From positions 32,306 through 96,305 of the forward strand of contig JBAWEQ010000130.1 in NCBI GenBank assembly GCA_049591295.1: 64,000 bases of DNA. The letters run 5' to 3'. The DNA is from DTPS01 sp049591295. GTDB lineage: Bacteria; Acidobacteriota; UBA4820; DSQY01. Under the pieces are notes generated by a model. It saw only the letters and a program-made list of their open reading frames with translations, was not told where the DNA came from and did not search any database. Shown here one piece after another: positions 45,817-56,092 of the stretch. The position numbers were made by a program, and so were the translations under genes. Numbering within the stretch: the first letter of the stretch is position 1; every line of letters begins with the position of its first letter.

Positions 45817-46259
45817 ATGTTTCTCTCCGAGTTGCGACCGGCGAAAGGCGCCAAGAAGAGCCCCAAGCGGATCGGCCGCGGCCCAGGTTCCGGCAAGGGC
45901 AAGACGGCCGGGAAGGGCGAGAAGGGCCAGAAGTCCCGTTCAGGGTTCCATCAGAATCCCGGCTTCGAGGGCGGCCAGATGCCCCTCCAGAGGCGAATCC
46001 CCAAGCGGGGGTTCACCAACCTCTTCGCTCATCGGTACGAGGTGGTCAACCTGACCCGGCTGGCCGGGTTCGAGGCCGGCAGCGAGGTCAACGCCAAAGT
46101 GCTCAAGCACGCGGGCCTCATCCGCAAGGAGAGCTCCGCCGTGAAGATTCTGGGCGGCGGATCGCTGGACCGCGCCATCACGGTCGTGGCGGATGCCTTC
46201 TCGGACAGCGCCCGCAAGGCCATTGAGGCTGCGGGCGGCCGGGCGGAGGTGAGGAAGCC

Positions 46260-46263
<4 letters not shown>
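45817..46263 (+). CDS. rplO: 50S ribosomal protein L15
   Basis: The 148-residue protein has the Gly/Lys-rich KRIGRGPGSGKGKTAGKGEKGQKSR stretch, GFEGGQMPLQRRIPKRGF and the C-terminal L15e/L18e-like domain. It is a late 50S assembly protein. The stop overlaps the secY GTG by four bases. Confidence 0.97.
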
Positions 46264-47668
<1,405 letters not shown>

Positions 47669-47669
<1 letters not shown>

Positions 47670-48319
47670 TGAGCCAGAAGAATTTGGTACTGCTGGGACC
47701 GCCTGGAGCGGGGAAGGGAACCCAGGCCAAGGAGCTGGCGGCGCGCCTGCGCGTCCCGCACATCTCCACGGGCGACATGCTGCGCGAGGCCGTTCGCGAG
47801 GGCACGCCGCTCGGGCTGAAGGCGAAGGCCGTCATGGAGTCGGGCGGGCTGGTCTCCGATGAGCTGCTCACCGGCATCGTCAAGGAGCGGCTCGCCAAGG
47901 CCGACTGCGCCCCAGGGTTCATCCTGGACGGCTACCCGCGCAACCTCTCCCAGGCTTCGATCCTGGAGGGGATCCTCACGGAGCTGGGCAAGCAGGACGT
48001 GCTGGCCCTGGAACTCGAAGTGGCCGACGAGGTGATCGTCAAGAGGCTGTCGAGCCGGCGGAGCTGCCCCGGCTGCGGCACCGTCTACAATCTCGTCTTT
48101 TCCCCCCCCAAGCGGGAGGGGCTTTGCGACAAGTGCAGCGCGGGCCTGGTGCAGCGCGACGACGACCGGGAAGACGTGATCCGCGAGCGGCTGCGCGTGT
48201 ATCACGAGAAGACGGCGCCCCTGTCCGACCATTACCGTCGCCGGGGACTCCTGAAGACAGTCCCGGGGGACCGCGAACCTTCTCAGGTTCTCGCCGCCCT
48301 GGAGAGAGCGATTGGATGA
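47669..48319 (+). CDS. adk: adenylate kinase (zinc-lid type)
   Basis: The 216-residue protein has P-loop LLGPPGAGKGTQA, the AMP-site HISTGDMLREA and GFILDGYPRN. The lid carries four cysteines (CPGCGTVYNL...LCDKCSAGL), indicating a zinc-bound long lid, then QRDDDREDVIRERL. It interconverts ATP+AMP and 2 ADP. ATG 47669 overlaps the secY stop and GGAGGAG precedes it. Confidence 0.96.
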
Positions 48320-49068
48320 TTCATTTGAAGGCGCCTGAAGAGATCGAGATCATGGACCGGGCCAACCGGATCGTCCACACGATCCTGGACCGGCTGGGCG
48401 AGGAACTCGCGCCCGGCGTCGTGCTCCGGGACCTGGACCGGCTGGCCGAGTCCCTGACCAAGCAGATGGGCGGCAAGCCCGCCTTCAAGGGATACGGCGG
48501 ATTCCCGGCCTCGGTCTGCATCTCCGTGAACGACGAGGTCGTGCACGGCATTCCGGGGCCCCGGGTGATTCAGCCGGGGGACTTGGTCTCGCTGGACTTC
48601 GGCGTCATTGTGGACGGATACTACGGTGACGCGGCCCGCACCTTTCCGGTGGGGGACGTGGATCCGGAAGGCGTCCGCCTCCTGGCCGTGACCCGGACGT
48701 CCCTCGAGAAGGGGGTGGAACAGGTCCGCGTCGGGAGTCGCGTCTCGGATGTGTCCCACGCCGTCCAGGAGTACGCGGAGGGCCACGGCTATTCGGTGGT
48801 CCGCGACTACGTGGGCCACGGCATCGGGCGCGCCCTGCACGAGGAACCCCAGGTGCCGAACTTCGGGGAACCAGGACGGGGACCGCGCCTGCAGGAAGGC
48901 ATGGTGCTGGCCATCGAACCCATGATCAACGAGGGTGGCCACGGTGTGACGGTGGACGAGGACGGGTGGACGGTGCGGACCGCAGACGGAAAGCGCTCCG
49001 CTCACTTCGAGTACAGCGTGGCCGTCACCGAAAACGGGCCCAGGATCCTGGGGATTGAGGGGGCATGA
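48316..49068 (+). CDS. map: methionine aminopeptidase type I
   Basis: The 250-residue M24A protein begins IHLKAPEEIEIMDRANRIV. It has the GYGGFPASVCISVNDEVVHGIP motif and metal ligands D in LVSLDFGVIVDGYYGDAA, H in GHGIGRALHEEP, E in LAIEPMIN and E in HFEYSVAVT. It removes initiator methionine. The start overlaps the adk stop by four bases. Confidence 0.96.
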   Translation: MIHLKAPEEIEIMDRANRIVHTILDRLGEELAPGVVLRDLDRLAESLTKQMGGKPAFKGYGGFPASVCISVNDEVVHGIPGPRVIQPGDLVSLDFGVIVDGYYGDAARTFPVGDVDPEGVRLLAVTRTSLEKGVEQVRVGSRVSDVSHAVQEYAEGHGYSVVRDYVGHGIGRALHEEPQVPNFGEPGRGPRLQEGMVLAIEPMINEGGHGVTVDEDGWTVRTADGKRSAHFEYSVAVTENGPRILGIEGA

Positions 49069-49286
49069 GCAAGGACGACGTAATCCAGATGAAGGCGACA
49101 GTGAAGGAGGCCCTCCCCAACGCCATGTTCCGGGTGGAGCTGGAGAGCGGCCACAGGGTGCTGGCCCACATCTCGGGCAAGATGCGAAAGCACTTCATCC
49201 GCATCCTGCCGGGCGATCAGATTCTGGTCGAGCTGTCTCCTTATGACCTGAACCGCGGGCGAATCGTCTACCGGTTCAAGAGCTGA
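49065..49286 (+). CDS. infA: translation initiation factor IF-1
   Basis: The 73-residue S1/OB-fold protein has MKATVKEALPNAMFRVELESGHRVLAHISGKMRKHFIRILPGDQILVELSPYDLNRGRIVYRF, full length for the family. It occupies the A site during initiation. The ATG overlaps the map stop (ATGA). Confidence 0.96.
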   Translation: MSKDDVIQMKATVKEALPNAMFRVELESGHRVLAHISGKMRKHFIRILPGDQILVELSPYDLNRGRIVYRFKS

Positions 49287-49300
49287 GCGGAGAGAGAACC

Positions 49301-49414
49301 ATGAAAGTGAGACCTTCGGTCAAGAAAATCTGCCCCAAGTGCAAGATCATCAAGCGCAAGGGCGTGGTCCGGGTAATCTGCGACAACCCGAAGCACAAGC
49401 AGAGGCAAGGTTAA
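49301..49414 (+). CDS. rpmJ: 50S ribosomal protein L36 (zinc type)
   Basis: This 37-codon gene is easy to miss. It reads MKVRPSVKKICPKCKIIKRK, then GVVRVICDNPKHKQRQG. The zinc ligands are the CPKC pair (C11, C14), C27 and the histidine of PKHKQ. GGAGAGAG precedes the ATG. It lies between infA and rpsM, as in many spc/alpha clusters. Confidence 0.96.
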   Translation: MKVRPSVKKICPKCKIIKRKGVVRVICDNPKHKQRQG

Positions 49415-49425
49415 GGAGGCGGGCC

Positions 49426-49806
49426 GTGGCGCGTATTGCTGGAGTCGATCTCCCCCTGAACAAGCGGGTCGAAATCGGGCTGACCTACATCTATGGGATC
49501 GGCCTGTCCAGGGCCCAGGAGATTCTGGGCAAGGCCAACGTGAGCCGGGACGTCCGGGTGAAGGACCTGACCGAGGATGAGGTCTCCCGCATCCGCAAGG
49601 TCATCACCGACGAAGGCAACGTCGAGGGCGATCTGCGCAAGAAGATCCAGATGGACATCCGCAGGCTCATCGACATCGGGTCCTACCGCGGCATCCGCCA
49701 CCGTACGGGCCTTCCCGTGCACGGCCAGCGGACCCACACCAACGCCAGGACCCACAAGGGCCCCAGGCGGGCCATCGCGGGCAAGAAGAAGGCCACCAAG
49801 AAGTAG
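49426..49806 (+). CDS. rpsM: 30S ribosomal protein S13
   Basis: The 126-residue protein starts at GTG 49426, with AAGGAGG 7 bases upstream; the frame upstream to 49339 is a shadow over rpmJ. It begins ARIAGVDLPLNKRVEIGLTYIYGIG and ends with the basic GIRHRTGLPVHGQRTHTNARTHKGPRR tail that contacts P-site tRNA. Confidence 0.97.
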   Translation: MARIAGVDLPLNKRVEIGLTYIYGIGLSRAQEILGKANVSRDVRVKDLTEDEVSRIRKVITDEGNVEGDLRKKIQMDIRRLIDIGSYRGIRHRTGLPVHGQRTHTNARTHKGPRRAIAGKKKATKK

Positions 49807-49827
49807 GCGGTCGCAAGGAGAAGATTC

Positions 49828-50223
<396 letters not shown>

Positions 50224-50238
50224 GATAGGAGGACTGCC

Positions 50239-50865
50239 TTGGCTCGGTACCATGCTGCCGTTTGCCGTCTTTGCCGCCGGGATGCCGTCAAGCTCTTCCT
50301 CAAGGGCGACCGCTGCTTCAAGGAGAAGTGCGCCATCGAGAAGAGGAACACGCCCCCAGGCCAGCACGCGAGGCGTCGCGGGAAGCTCAAGGGCTACGGC
50401 CTCCAGCTCCGCGAGAAGCAGAAGACGAAGAGGATCTACGGCGTCCTCGAGCAACAGTTCCGCAACTACTTCAAGGAGGCCGACCGGCTCCGCGGCGTCA
50501 CCGGTGAGAACCTGATCGGCCTGCTCGAAAAGCGCCTGGACAACGTGGTCTACCGCCTCGGTTTCGCCTCCTCCCGCCAGCAGGCGCGGCAGTGGGTTTC
50601 CCACGGCCACATCCGTGTGAACGGCAGGCGCGTGGACGTGGCCAACTACCAGGTGCGCCCCGGGGACGAGATCGGCCTCACCGCCAACCTCGCCAAGAAC
50701 GTCTTCCTGCTCGCCTCCGTAGAATCCTCCAGCGGCCGGGGCGTCCCCGAGTGGCTGGAGCTGGACCGGGAGAACCTCAAGGGTCGCGTGGTCCGGGAGC
50801 CCCAGCGGGCCGACGTGACCTATCCCATCGAAGAGCAGCTCATCATCGAGCTCTACTCGAAGTAA
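50239..50865 (+). CDS. rpsD: 30S ribosomal protein S4 (zinc type)
   Basis: The 208-residue protein starts at TTG with TAGGAGG upstream. The N-terminal zinc knuckle is CRLCRRDAVKLFLKGDRCFKEKCAIEKR (four cysteines). The S4 RNA-binding domain is LDNVVYRLGFASSRQQARQWVSHGHIRVNGRRV, with a C-terminal VTYPIEEQLIIELYSK. It nucleates 5'-domain assembly and in E. coli represses the alpha operon. Confidence 0.96.
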   Translation: MARYHAAVCRLCRRDAVKLFLKGDRCFKEKCAIEKRNTPPGQHARRRGKLKGYGLQLREKQKTKRIYGVLEQQFRNYFKEADRLRGVTGENLIGLLEKRLDNVVYRLGFASSRQQARQWVSHGHIRVNGRRVDVANYQVRPGDEIGLTANLAKNVFLLASVESSSGRGVPEWLELDRENLKGRVVREPQRADVTYPIEEQLIIELYSK

Positions 50866-50887
50866 GGTCTAAGGAGAGCGGAAGCCC

Positions 50888-51835
50888 ATGCAAGAATTTC
50901 AAATGCCCACTCTCATCGAGTGCAACATAGAGACCCTCACGGACCGCTACGGCGAGTTCGTGGCACAGCCCCTCGAGCGGGGGTGGGGCATCACGCTCGG
51001 CAATACGCTGCGGCGGATCCTCCTCTCCTCCATCGAAGGGGCGGCGCTCACGGCGGTGCGGATCGAGGGGATCCTGCACGAGTTCACCTCCGTCCCCGGC
51101 GTGATCGAGGACGTGACGGACATCGTCCTGAACCTCAAGGCCATCCAGTTCATCCAGCACTCCGACGACCCCAAGACCCTCCGCCTATCGGTCAAGGGCC
51201 CCGCTACGGTGACGGCCAAGGACATCCAGCACGACGGCACCATCCGGATCCTGAACCCCGACGCCCCCGTCGCCACGCTCAACGAGGAGGGCTCCCTCAC
51301 CATGGAGCTCCTGCTCAACAAGGGGCGCGGGTACGTGCCCGCGGAGGCGAACGGCGTCGCGGATCCCAACTTCATCGCCATCGACTCCATCCATTCTCCG
51401 GTTCGGAAGGTGAACTACGAGGTGACCGAAACGCGCGTCGGGGAGGCCACCGACTACGAACGCCTGAAACTCGAGGTGTGGACCAACGGAGCCATCACCC
51501 CCCAGGAGGCCGTTGCCAGGGCTTCGCGTCTGCTGACGGCGCACATGGAGCTGTTCGCCGCCCTCACGGGGCCGGACGCGGCGGTCATCCCGCAGGGGAC
51601 CAAGCTCCCCGATCCGAACGAACTGGAGCGCCTGCTCTCCCGCCCCATCGCCGAGTTGAACCTCTCCCAGAGTGTGGCCAAGAGGCTGGAGGCCATGAAG
51701 CTCCAGACCCTCGGGGACCTGGTGAGGAAGACCGAAGGCGATCTGCAGGGAGTCAAGGGCTTCGGCCAGAAGTCCCTCAAGGAGGTCTCGGACCTGCTCG
51801 AGGAGATGAACCTGACCCTCGGCATGAACGTGTGA
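50888..51835 (+). CDS. rpoA: RNA polymerase alpha subunit
   Basis: The 315-residue protein has the N-terminal dimerisation domain with FVAQPLERGWGITLGNTLRRILLSSIEGAALTAVRI and the EYTRVGEATDYERLKLEVWTNG-type region. A linker and the C-terminal domain follow (LSRPIAELNLSQSVAKRLEAMKLQTLGDLVRKTEGDLQGVKGFGQKSLKEV), whose two helix-hairpin-helices bind UP elements and activators. Confidence 0.97.
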   Translation: MQEFQMPTLIECNIETLTDRYGEFVAQPLERGWGITLGNTLRRILLSSIEGAALTAVRIEGILHEFTSVPGVIEDVTDIVLNLKAIQFIQHSDDPKTLRLSVKGPATVTAKDIQHDGTIRILNPDAPVATLNEEGSLTMELLLNKGRGYVPAEANGVADPNFIAIDSIHSPVRKVNYEVTETRVGEATDYERLKLEVWTNGAITPQEAVARASRLLTAHMELFAALTGPDAAVIPQGTKLPDPNELERLLSRPIAELNLSQSVAKRLEAMKLQTLGDLVRKTEGDLQGVKGFGQKSLKEVSDLLEEMNLTLGMNV

Positions 51836-51842
51836 GGACGCT

Positions 51843-52430
51843 ATGCGCCATCAGATAGACCATCGGAAGCTGGGCCGCACCACCGAACACCGGATCGCCA
51901 TGCTCCGCAACCAGGCCGCGAGCTTGGTGCAGCACGACCGGATCCAGACGACCCTCGAGAAGGCCAAGGAGCTCCGCCGTTTCGTCGAGCGCCTCATCAC
52001 CCTGGCCAAGAAGGATACGCTGCACGCCCGGCGGACGGCCGCCCGGCACGTCCAGGACCCCGCGGTCCTGAAGAAGCTCTTCTCCACGCTCGGCCCGCTC
52101 TATGCGCAGCGCCCCGGGGGCTACACCCGCATCGTGAAGCTCGGATTCCGCAAGGGCGACGGGGCGCAGGTCGCGCTCATCGAGCTCGTGGACCGCGAGC
52201 CCAAGGTGGAGGAGCCCAAGAAGGGCAAGGGGAAGGGCAAGGCCGGGAAGGCCGCCAAGCCCGCGCCCGAGCCGGCCGCCGAAGAGGCGGCTCCGAAGAA
52301 GAAGGCCCGCGCTCCGAGAAAGCCCAAGGCCGCAGCGGCCAAGGAGGCCACGAAGGCCGAGGCCGCACCCGAGCAGGCCGCGGAGCCGGCCCAGGAACCG
52401 AGCGAGGGAGAGCCCGGCGACCAGGCTTAG
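51843..52430 (+). CDS. rplQ: 50S ribosomal protein L17 with long Ala/Lys/Pro C-terminal extension
   Basis: The 195-residue protein carries the L17 core in residues 1-about 118: MRHQIDHRKLGRTTEHR, QAASLVQHDRIQTTLEKAKELRRFVERLITLAKK, GGYTRIVKLGFRKGDGAQ. The remaining roughly 75 residues are low-complexity: first basic (KKGKGKGKAGKAAK), then mixed KAAE/PE, ending acidic (EPSEGEPGDQA). Typical L17 stops at about 115-130. The tail is probably disordered. It closes the ribosomal cluster. Confidence 0.95.
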   Translation: MRHQIDHRKLGRTTEHRIAMLRNQAASLVQHDRIQTTLEKAKELRRFVERLITLAKKDTLHARRTAARHVQDPAVLKKLFSTLGPLYAQRPGGYTRIVKLGFRKGDGAQVALIELVDREPKVEEPKKGKGKGKAGKAAKPAPEPAAEEAAPKKKARAPRKPKAAAAKEATKAEAAPEQAAEPAQEPSEGEPGDQA

Positions 52431-52454
52431 AGTTCTCCCGGCCGGAGGCAGCCC

Positions 52455-53786
52455 ATGACCTCCCTCTTTCGCTCCGAGGGTGAGGCTCCGCCGCTGGCGG
52501 AGAGGGCCCGTCCGAAGCGCTGGGAGGAGCTGGTGGGGCTGGAGGCGGTGGTCGGCCCCGACACGCCGACAGGGCGGGCCCTCGCCTCGGACAGCCTCGC
52601 GAGCACCATCCTCTGGGGTCCCCCGGGGGCGGGAAAGACCACCCTCGCGCGCATCATCGAACGTCACAGCCGGAGGCCCTTCGTGGGCCTCTCGGCCGTT
52701 TTGTCGACCCTGAAGGAGGTCCGGGAGGTGATGGAGCGCGCGCGCACCCGCTGGCGCGGCGAGGGCACGCCGACCATCCTCTTCATCGACGAGATCCACC
52801 GCTTCAACAAGGCCCAGCAGGACGCCTTCCTGCCCTACCTCGAGGAGGGTTCCGTGGTCCTTCTGGGCACCACCACCGAGAACCCCTCCTTCCACCTCAC
52901 GCCGGCCCTGCTCTCCCGATGCCGGGTGGTCACCCTGGCCCCGCTGTCGGAGGAGCAGGTCCTGGCCGTGCTCAGGCGCGTCCAGGGGGAGGACGCCATC
53001 CTCGCCGAGAAGGGCCGGGTCGTTCCCGAAAACGTGCTTCAGGAGCTGGCCCGGATGGCCGCCGGCGATGCCCGGTTCGCGCTGAACGCGCTGGAGGCGC
53101 TGGCCCTCCAGTATCCGGCGGACTCCTCCATGGAGCCGGCGGAGGCCAGGGCCTGGCTTACGAGCGGCCGGGTGCTCTACGACTGGGGCGGGGAGGAGCA
53201 CTACAACCTCATCAGCGCCTACCACAAGTCCATCCGCAACTCGGATCCCGACGCCGCCCTGTACTGGCTCTTCCGGATGCTGGAGGGCGGGGAGGAGCCG
53301 CTCTACCTCGCCCGGCGGCTCGTCCGCGCGGCCTCCGAGGACGTGGGCACGGCCGATCCGCAGGCCCTCCGCAGGGCCCTGGACGCCAAGGAGGCCATCG
53401 ACTTCCTGGGGATGCCGGAGGGCGCGCTGGCCCTGGCGCAGGCCACGGTCTACGTGGCGGTGGCTCCCAAGTCGAACCGCGTCTACATGGCCCAGCAGGC
53501 GGTGGCCGCCGACCTCCGCAAGGGCCACCGCTATCCCGTTCCCATGGCCCTCAGGAACGCTCCGACCCGGCTCATGGGGGAGGCGGGATACGGCCAGGGC
53601 TACCGCTACGCGCACGATGAGCCGGAGGGGATCGCGGACCTCCAGTGCCTGCCCCCGCAGCTCGCCGGAAGGCGGTACTATGTTCCCGGCGAGGCGGGCT
53701 TCGAGGCCCGCATACGGCAGTGGATGGAGACCTGGCAGGAGCGCCGAAAGCGGGCCGCGGCCCGCTCACCGAAAGGACGACCATGA
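52455..53786 (+). CDS. rarA: replication-associated recombination protein RarA (MgsA, clamp-loader-like AAA+)
   Basis: The 443-residue protein has Walker A WGPPGAGKTTLARII, Walker B FIDEIHRFNKAQQDAFLPYLE, the sensor-1 region LLGTTTENPSFHLTPALLSRC and the family C-terminal domain (HYNLISAYHKSIRNSDPDAALYWLFRMLEGGEEPLYLARRLVRAASEDVG). It acts at blocked forks with SSB. The stop overlaps the ATG of the TPR lipoprotein, so the two are coupled. Confidence 0.95.
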   Translation: MTSLFRSEGEAPPLAERARPKRWEELVGLEAVVGPDTPTGRALASDSLASTILWGPPGAGKTTLARIIERHSRRPFVGLSAVLSTLKEVREVMERARTRWRGEGTPTILFIDEIHRFNKAQQDAFLPYLEEGSVVLLGTTTENPSFHLTPALLSRCRVVTLAPLSEEQVLAVLRRVQGEDAILAEKGRVVPENVLQELARMAAGDARFALNALEALALQYPADSSMEPAEARAWLTSGRVLYDWGGEEHYNLISAYHKSIRNSDPDAALYWLFRMLEGGEEPLYLARRLVRAASEDVGTADPQALRRALDAKEAIDFLGMPEGALALAQATVYVAVAPKSNRVYMAQQAVAADLRKGHRYPVPMALRNAPTRLMGEAGYGQGYRYAHDEPEGIADLQCLPPQLAGRRYYVPGEAGFEARIRQWMETWQERRKRAAARSPKGRP

Positions 53787-54826
53787 ACGCCTGGGACAAT
53801 GGCCTGAAGAGATCGCTCATCGTGACGGCCCTCGTGCTCCTCGGATGCACCCCGCTCCTCGCCCAGCGGGTGCTCGTCTTCCCGCCGACCCAGACCAGCG
53901 GCCCCGTCTCGGCGAGCTGGATCGGGACCGGCCTGGCGGTGGCCCTGGACGAGTCCCTCACGCGGGGCGGCGTCCCCAACATCCCGTACGACAACCTCAA
54001 GCGGCTCTTCGAGCAGGAGGGGCTGGTGGAGGACCCCTCCTTCGACCTGCCCGCCGCCGTGGCCCTGGCCCGGCAGCTCGGCGCCGGGGTCCTGTTCTTC
54101 GGCCGCTACTCCGTCACGGACACGGCCCTGTCGGTGCACCTGGATGCCTACGATCTCAGGGGCAACCTCAAGCGCCTGAACGGCTGGGATGAGGGGGAGG
54201 ACCTCCAGGGCCTGCTGGACCTCACCGGCAAGCTGGGGCACGACGTCTTCACGGTGCTGGACAAGCCCTGGGCGGGGCCGCCCAAGGTGAGCCCACAGGC
54301 CTTCGAGAGCTACATCCGGGGGCGGATCTCCCAGGACCCCCTCCTTCAGGAGGTCTATTTCCGCAAGGCGGTGGAGCTCCAGCCCGATTACGATGACGCC
54401 AAGTGCTGCCTGGCGGTAGTCCTGAAGGACACCGGCCGCCTGACGGAGAGCGCCGACATCCTGGAGGCCCTGGAGAAGAAGAGCTACCCGAAGGCCTACC
54501 TGGGGCTCCTCACGCTGGCCGAGATCCGGATGGAGTCGGGGCGCCTGATCGAAGCCAGGCGCTTGCTCATGGCCTCCCTGAAGGCCTCCGAGGGTCCCGA
54601 GGCCCACGTGGTCCTCGCCAAGCTGAACCTGCGCCAGAAGAAGTTCAAGGAGGCCCAGGCCGAGCTCGTGATGGCCGAGCGCTTCGGGACCCACCAGGAC
54701 GAGATCGACGCGCTCCGGGCCGAGATCGACAGGGAGGCGGCCGCAGCCGCCCAACCCAAGGCCCCCGAAGCTCCAGCGGGGGGCTCCGCCCCGGTCGGCC
54801 AGGGAGGGGCAGGAGGCAAGCCCTGA
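53783..54826 (+). CDS. TPR-repeat putative lipoprotein
   Basis: The 347-residue protein has a signal sequence ending in a plausible lipobox L-L-G-C (residues 19-22); cleavage after LLA at residue 27 is an alternative. The N-terminal domain is alpha/beta (VLVFPPTQTSGPVSASWIGTGLAVALDESL...LGAGVLFFGRYSV), resembling the lipoprotein domain that precedes TPRs in some outer-membrane proteins. At least four TPR-like helix pairs span about 165-320 (QAFESYIRGRI, EVYFRKAVELQPDYDDAKCCLA, EAHVVLAKLNLRQKKFKEAQAELVMAERFG). The tail is Ala/Pro/Gly-rich. It overlaps rarA and the MtaB-like gene by a few bases each. Confidence 0.85.
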   Translation: MNAWDNGLKRSLIVTALVLLGCTPLLAQRVLVFPPTQTSGPVSASWIGTGLAVALDESLTRGGVPNIPYDNLKRLFEQEGLVEDPSFDLPAAVALARQLGAGVLFFGRYSVTDTALSVHLDAYDLRGNLKRLNGWDEGEDLQGLLDLTGKLGHDVFTVLDKPWAGPPKVSPQAFESYIRGRISQDPLLQEVYFRKAVELQPDYDDAKCCLAVVLKDTGRLTESADILEALEKKSYPKAYLGLLTLAEIRMESGRLIEARRLLMASLKASEGPEAHVVLAKLNLRQKKFKEAQAELVMAERFGTHQDEIDALRAEIDREAAAAAQPKAPEAPAGGSAPVGQGGAGGKP

Positions 54827-56070
54827 AGGTCACCATCCTCACGCTGGGCTGCAAACTGAACCAGGCCGATTCGGCGCGGGTGGCCGGGCGGATCCGGTCC
54901 CGCTGCGAGGAGGCCCGGCGTCCCGAAGAGGCCGACCTGATCCTGTTGAACACCTGCACCGTGACCCACAAGGCCGACCGTGAGGCGAGGCAGGCTCTCC
55001 GAAGCCTGCGAAGGCGCAACCCGCACGCCCTGCTCGCGGTCATGGGCTGCTCGGCGCGGCGGGACCAGGGGCCCTACCGGGCCATGCCGGAGGTGGACGA
55101 GGTCCTGGCCACCGACCAGGATCTTGCGGCCTTTCTGGACGGGGTCGCCGGTTCGGAGGGGGGGCGAGGGCACGCCTGCGTCCCCCATTTCGGAGACCGC
55201 ACGCGGGCCTTTCTCAAGATCCAGGAGGGGTGCAATTTCCCCTGCGCCTACTGCATCATCCCCTCGGTGCGCGGACCCTCCCGCTCCGTCCCAGTAGAAG
55301 TGGTGGTGGAGGATTTCCAGGCCCTACTGGATGTGGGGTACCGGGAGGTGGTCCTCACCGGCGTGAACACCGGGGAATACGGCAAGGACACCGCCTTTCG
55401 GGGGGGGCTGGTGGGCCTGGTGGAGCGGCTCCTGGCGGTGCCGGGACGGTTCCGCATCCGCCTCAACTCCCTCGAACCCCGGGCGGTCACGCCGGGAATC
55501 CGGTCGCTCATGCGCCGGGAGGCGGCCCTCGCCAAGCACCTCCAGGTCCCTCTCCAGAGCGGCTCCGATCCCGTCCTGAGTGCCATGCGGCGCAACTACC
55601 GCGCGGCCTTCTACGAGGAGCAGCTCCGGGCGCTGGCGGAGGAGGTGCCGGGCGTGGGCATCGGCGCCGACGTGCTGGTCGGATTCCCCACGGAGAGCCC
55701 GGCCGATTTCGACGCGACCCTGGCCCTCCTGGAGCGCTCCCCCGTCGCCTTCGTCCACGCCTTCACCTATTCGCCCAGGCCGGGAACCGCCGCGGCCGTC
55801 ATGCCCTGCATCCCGCAGCGGGAGGCCGCGGAGAGGACCCGCCGCGTCAGGGCGCTCGGGGAGCTCAAGAGCCTCGCCTTCGCGGCCCGGTTCCTGGGCC
55901 GCCCCCTGCCCGCCCTGACCCTCGCCCCGGCGTCGGATCGGGGCCGGGCGCTCACGGAGAATTTCCTCCATGTTGGCCTTCCCCGGCCCGAGGAGCCGAA
56001 CCGCTTCGTGACCGTGACCCTCCGGTCGGCCGGGAGCGAGGGACTCACCGCTCAGCTCGTGGAGGCCTGA
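54823..56070 (+). CDS. MtaB-like tRNA methylthiotransferase (radical SAM), CTG start
   Basis: The protein has about 415 residues. The UPF0004 domain shows three cluster cysteines in TLGCKLNQAD, LLNTCTVTHKADREAR and AVMGCSARRD. The radical SAM motif is CNFPCAYCIIPSVRGPSRS, and the domain continues through NSLEPRAVTP, LQVPLQSGSDPVLSAMRR and VGFPTESPADF. A TRAM-like end closes it. The closest type by motif is MtaB (ms2t6A37). No ATG/GTG/TTG lies near the true N-terminus. CTG at 54823 has AGGAGG 6 bases upstream and overlaps the previous stop (CTGA), so a CTG start is the best reading. Confidence 0.9.
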   Translation: MKVTILTLGCKLNQADSARVAGRIRSRCEEARRPEEADLILLNTCTVTHKADREARQALRSLRRRNPHALLAVMGCSARRDQGPYRAMPEVDEVLATDQDLAAFLDGVAGSEGGRGHACVPHFGDRTRAFLKIQEGCNFPCAYCIIPSVRGPSRSVPVEVVVEDFQALLDVGYREVVLTGVNTGEYGKDTAFRGGLVGLVERLLAVPGRFRIRLNSLEPRAVTPGIRSLMRREAALAKHLQVPLQSGSDPVLSAMRRNYRAAFYEEQLRALAEEVPGVGIGADVLVGFPTESPADFDATLALLERSPVAFVHAFTYSPRPGTAAAVMPCIPQREAAERTRRVRALGELKSLAFAARFLGRPLPALTLAPASDRGRALTENFLHVGLPRPEEPNRFVTVTLRSAGSEGLTAQLVEA

Positions 56071-56092
56071 GCACCCGCTCCGGGTCCTCCTC

